From positions 124,001-188,000 of the forward strand of contig CAVUGE010000018.1 of NCBI GenBank assembly GCA_963740945.1: a stretch of DNA of 64,000 nucleotides. Reading direction: 5' to 3'. Made by a program: the position numbers and the translations under genes. Shown one piece after another: positions 63,023 through 64,000 of this stretch. The notes beneath the pieces were generated by a model. It made no database searches, had not been told where the DNA came from, and was given only the letters and a program-made list of their open reading frames with translations. Within the stretch, counting starts at the first letter, position 1, and each line of letters starts with the position of its first letter. This DNA comes from CAVQBP01 sp963740945 (GTDB lineage Bacteria; Bacteroidota; Ignavibacteria; Ignavibacteriales; Ignavibacteriaceae).

Positions 63023-63818
63023 AACGGATATTCTTCAGGTAAAAAATATAAGCAAATATTTTGAAATGCCAGCAGGTGCAAGGAACCATGTACTTGAAAA
63101 TATTGATTTTTCAATAACACAAAACTCACAGGCGGGGCAAATTATATCTATTCTTGCTCCGTATGATTCAGGAAAATCTACTTTATTAAGAATAATCGGC
63201 GGCATTGAAAAACCTTCTGCCGGTGAAGTGCTATTAAATAATGTAAATTATAAAACATCTGTACAAAAAATAATCTATCTTCCTGAAGAGCCTTCATCTT
63301 TTCCGTGGCTGAATGTCAAGCATAATTTAATGTTTGCTTCCGAAATTAATTCAAATAATGGTATTGAAAAGAATATAAATAATGTTATATCTTTGGTAGG
63401 TCTAAATGGATACGAAAGTCATTTCCCCGACAATGAGAGCATAGGTTTTAGGTTTAGAATTTCTCTTGCCAGAGCACTAATAATTAATCCGAAATTTATT
63501 TTAATAGATGATTCCTTAAAGAATCTGGATTTTGAATCAAAAGAAGAGCTTTACGATGTAATTAATCTTGCGGCTAATACATTAAAAATTACTTTTATTT
63601 TAGCCACAACAAATATTTCATCTGCAATAAAGCTTTCCGACTCTATTTTTCTCATGAAAAAAAATCCGGGTTCAATATTTCATGAATTAAAATTAAATAA
63701 AGTTGAAGGTAAACGTTTACAAATTGCCGGAGATAAAAATTTTTCTGCTATTAAAGATGAAATAGAATCTTTATTTAGATCAAAAAATCTAATTGATGAA
63801 GTAAGTTTTACTATATAA
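63012..63818 (+). CDS. ABC transporter ATPase-like protein with degenerate motifs
   Basis: A 268-residue ABC ATPase of the SsuB/TauB type. Walker A is APYDSGKST (the usual first and fourth glycines are A and D). The signature is ESIGFRFR instead of LSGGxxQR. Walker B ends in IDDS, so the catalytic glutamate is aspartate. The H-loop histidine is replaced (ATTNIS). These changes suggest slow or no ATP hydrolysis. The start is TTG at 63012 with GGAGAGG just upstream, overlapping the permease by 11 bases. It may regulate or be decaying; family is clear, activity doubtful. Confidence 0.8.
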   Translation: MSTETDILQVKNISKYFEMPAGARNHVLENIDFSITQNSQAGQIISILAPYDSGKSTLLRIIGGIEKPSAGEVLLNNVNYKTSVQKIIYLPEEPSSFPWLNVKHNLMFASEINSNNGIEKNINNVISLVGLNGYESHFPDNESIGFRFRISLARALIINPKFILIDDSLKNLDFESKEELYDVINLAANTLKITFILATTNISSAIKLSDSIFLMKKNPGSIFHELKLNKVEGKRLQIAGDKNFSAIKDEIESLFRSKNLIDEVSFTI

Positions 63819-63900
63819 TTACTAAATCATTTTACACAACTTATTTTTTTTGTCATATTTAGCGGAACGAAATATCTTAAAATTTTACGAATTATAAACC

Positions 63901-63929
63901 TTGAGATTCTTCACTTCGTTCATAATGAC
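63901..63929. repeat. GAGATTCTTCACTTCGTTCATAATGAC intergenic word
   Basis: TTGAGATTCTTCACTTCG followed by TTCATAATGAC is a known type of dispersed intergenic sequence in environmental bacterial genomes (general knowledge, not checked here). It is the only notable feature in the 180 bases after the ABC ATPase gene. Confidence 0.5.
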
Positions 63930-64000
63930 ATTTTGTGCGTAATATGAGTTACTAATATATTTATTGGTATAGAAATTGAGCTTTCTTAAAAATATCGACT

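Overview
The window is AT-rich bacterial chromosome, most likely from an Ignavibacteria-type member of the Bacteroidota/Chlorobi (FCB) group. Several secreted proteins end in the 'NYPNPFNP...' sorting domain of type IX secretion. The mraZ promoter fits the Bacteroidota pattern (TTG about 21 bases before TAnnTTTG). MurE carries the DNPR motif of a meso-diaminopimelate ligase, so the wall is Gram-negative type. I see no rRNA, tRNA, CRISPR array or complete insertion sequence.

Region 1 (about 1.2-18 kb, plus strand) is a nearly complete division and cell wall (dcw) cluster: mraZ, rsmH, an ftsL-like gene, ftsI, murE, murF, mraY, murD, ftsW, murG, a small membrane protein, murC, ftsQ, ftsA, ftsZ. 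Most genes overlap or nearly abut. The only sizeable gap holds a MITE-like repeat. A promoter overlapping three 10-bp-spaced MraZ boxes precedes mraZ. murC is broken by a one-base homopolymer indel.

Region 2 (18-36 kb) is accessory and mostly on the minus strand. It holds secreted proteins with dockerin-like, discoidin and carbohydrate-binding modules, two long Ser/Thr kinase genes plus two kinase fragments, a prolyl oligopeptidase-family peptidase, a lipoprotein, a soluble hybrid sensor/AraC regulator, and a large secreted protein built from three long repeats. One kinase gene looks like a fusion between a membrane kinase and a secreted type IX cargo gene.

Region 3 (36-46 kb, minus strand) is housekeeping: an RqcH/NFACT protein, a POT peptide transporter, rsmD (one-base frameshift), a PilM-like protein with two small membrane-anchored partners (one a ComEA-like HhH protein), and dnaJ, grpE, hrcA.

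Region 4 (46-52 kb) has small membrane proteins, a quinone-oxidoreductase-like enzyme, a ScyD-like beta-propeller lipoprotein, an aldo/keto reductase and an NAD-dependent epimerase-like protein. It also contains a strongly structured, unidentified RNA candidate at about 49.5 kb.

Region 5 (52-57 kb, plus strand) is a molybdenum cofactor cluster: moaA, a MOT1-type molybdate transporter, a moaC-moaB fusion, moeA and a MOSC-domain gene. Region 6 (57-64 kb) contains an SppA-type peptidase with an N-terminal barrel-like domain, chorismate synthase, a metallo-beta-lactamase-fold hydrolase, and an ABC permease/ATPase pair whose ATPase has degenerate motifs.

Intergenic DNA carries several dispersed repeat families: a MITE-like element in three near-complete copies and one remnant, a second 125-130 bp repeat in two copies, paired CAGACATTCCTGTCTG hairpins, and short tandem arrays. 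The best leads for new biology are the structured RNA at 49469-49600, the kinase/type IX cargo chimera, the two-by-three repeat protein, and the motif-degenerate ABC transporter.
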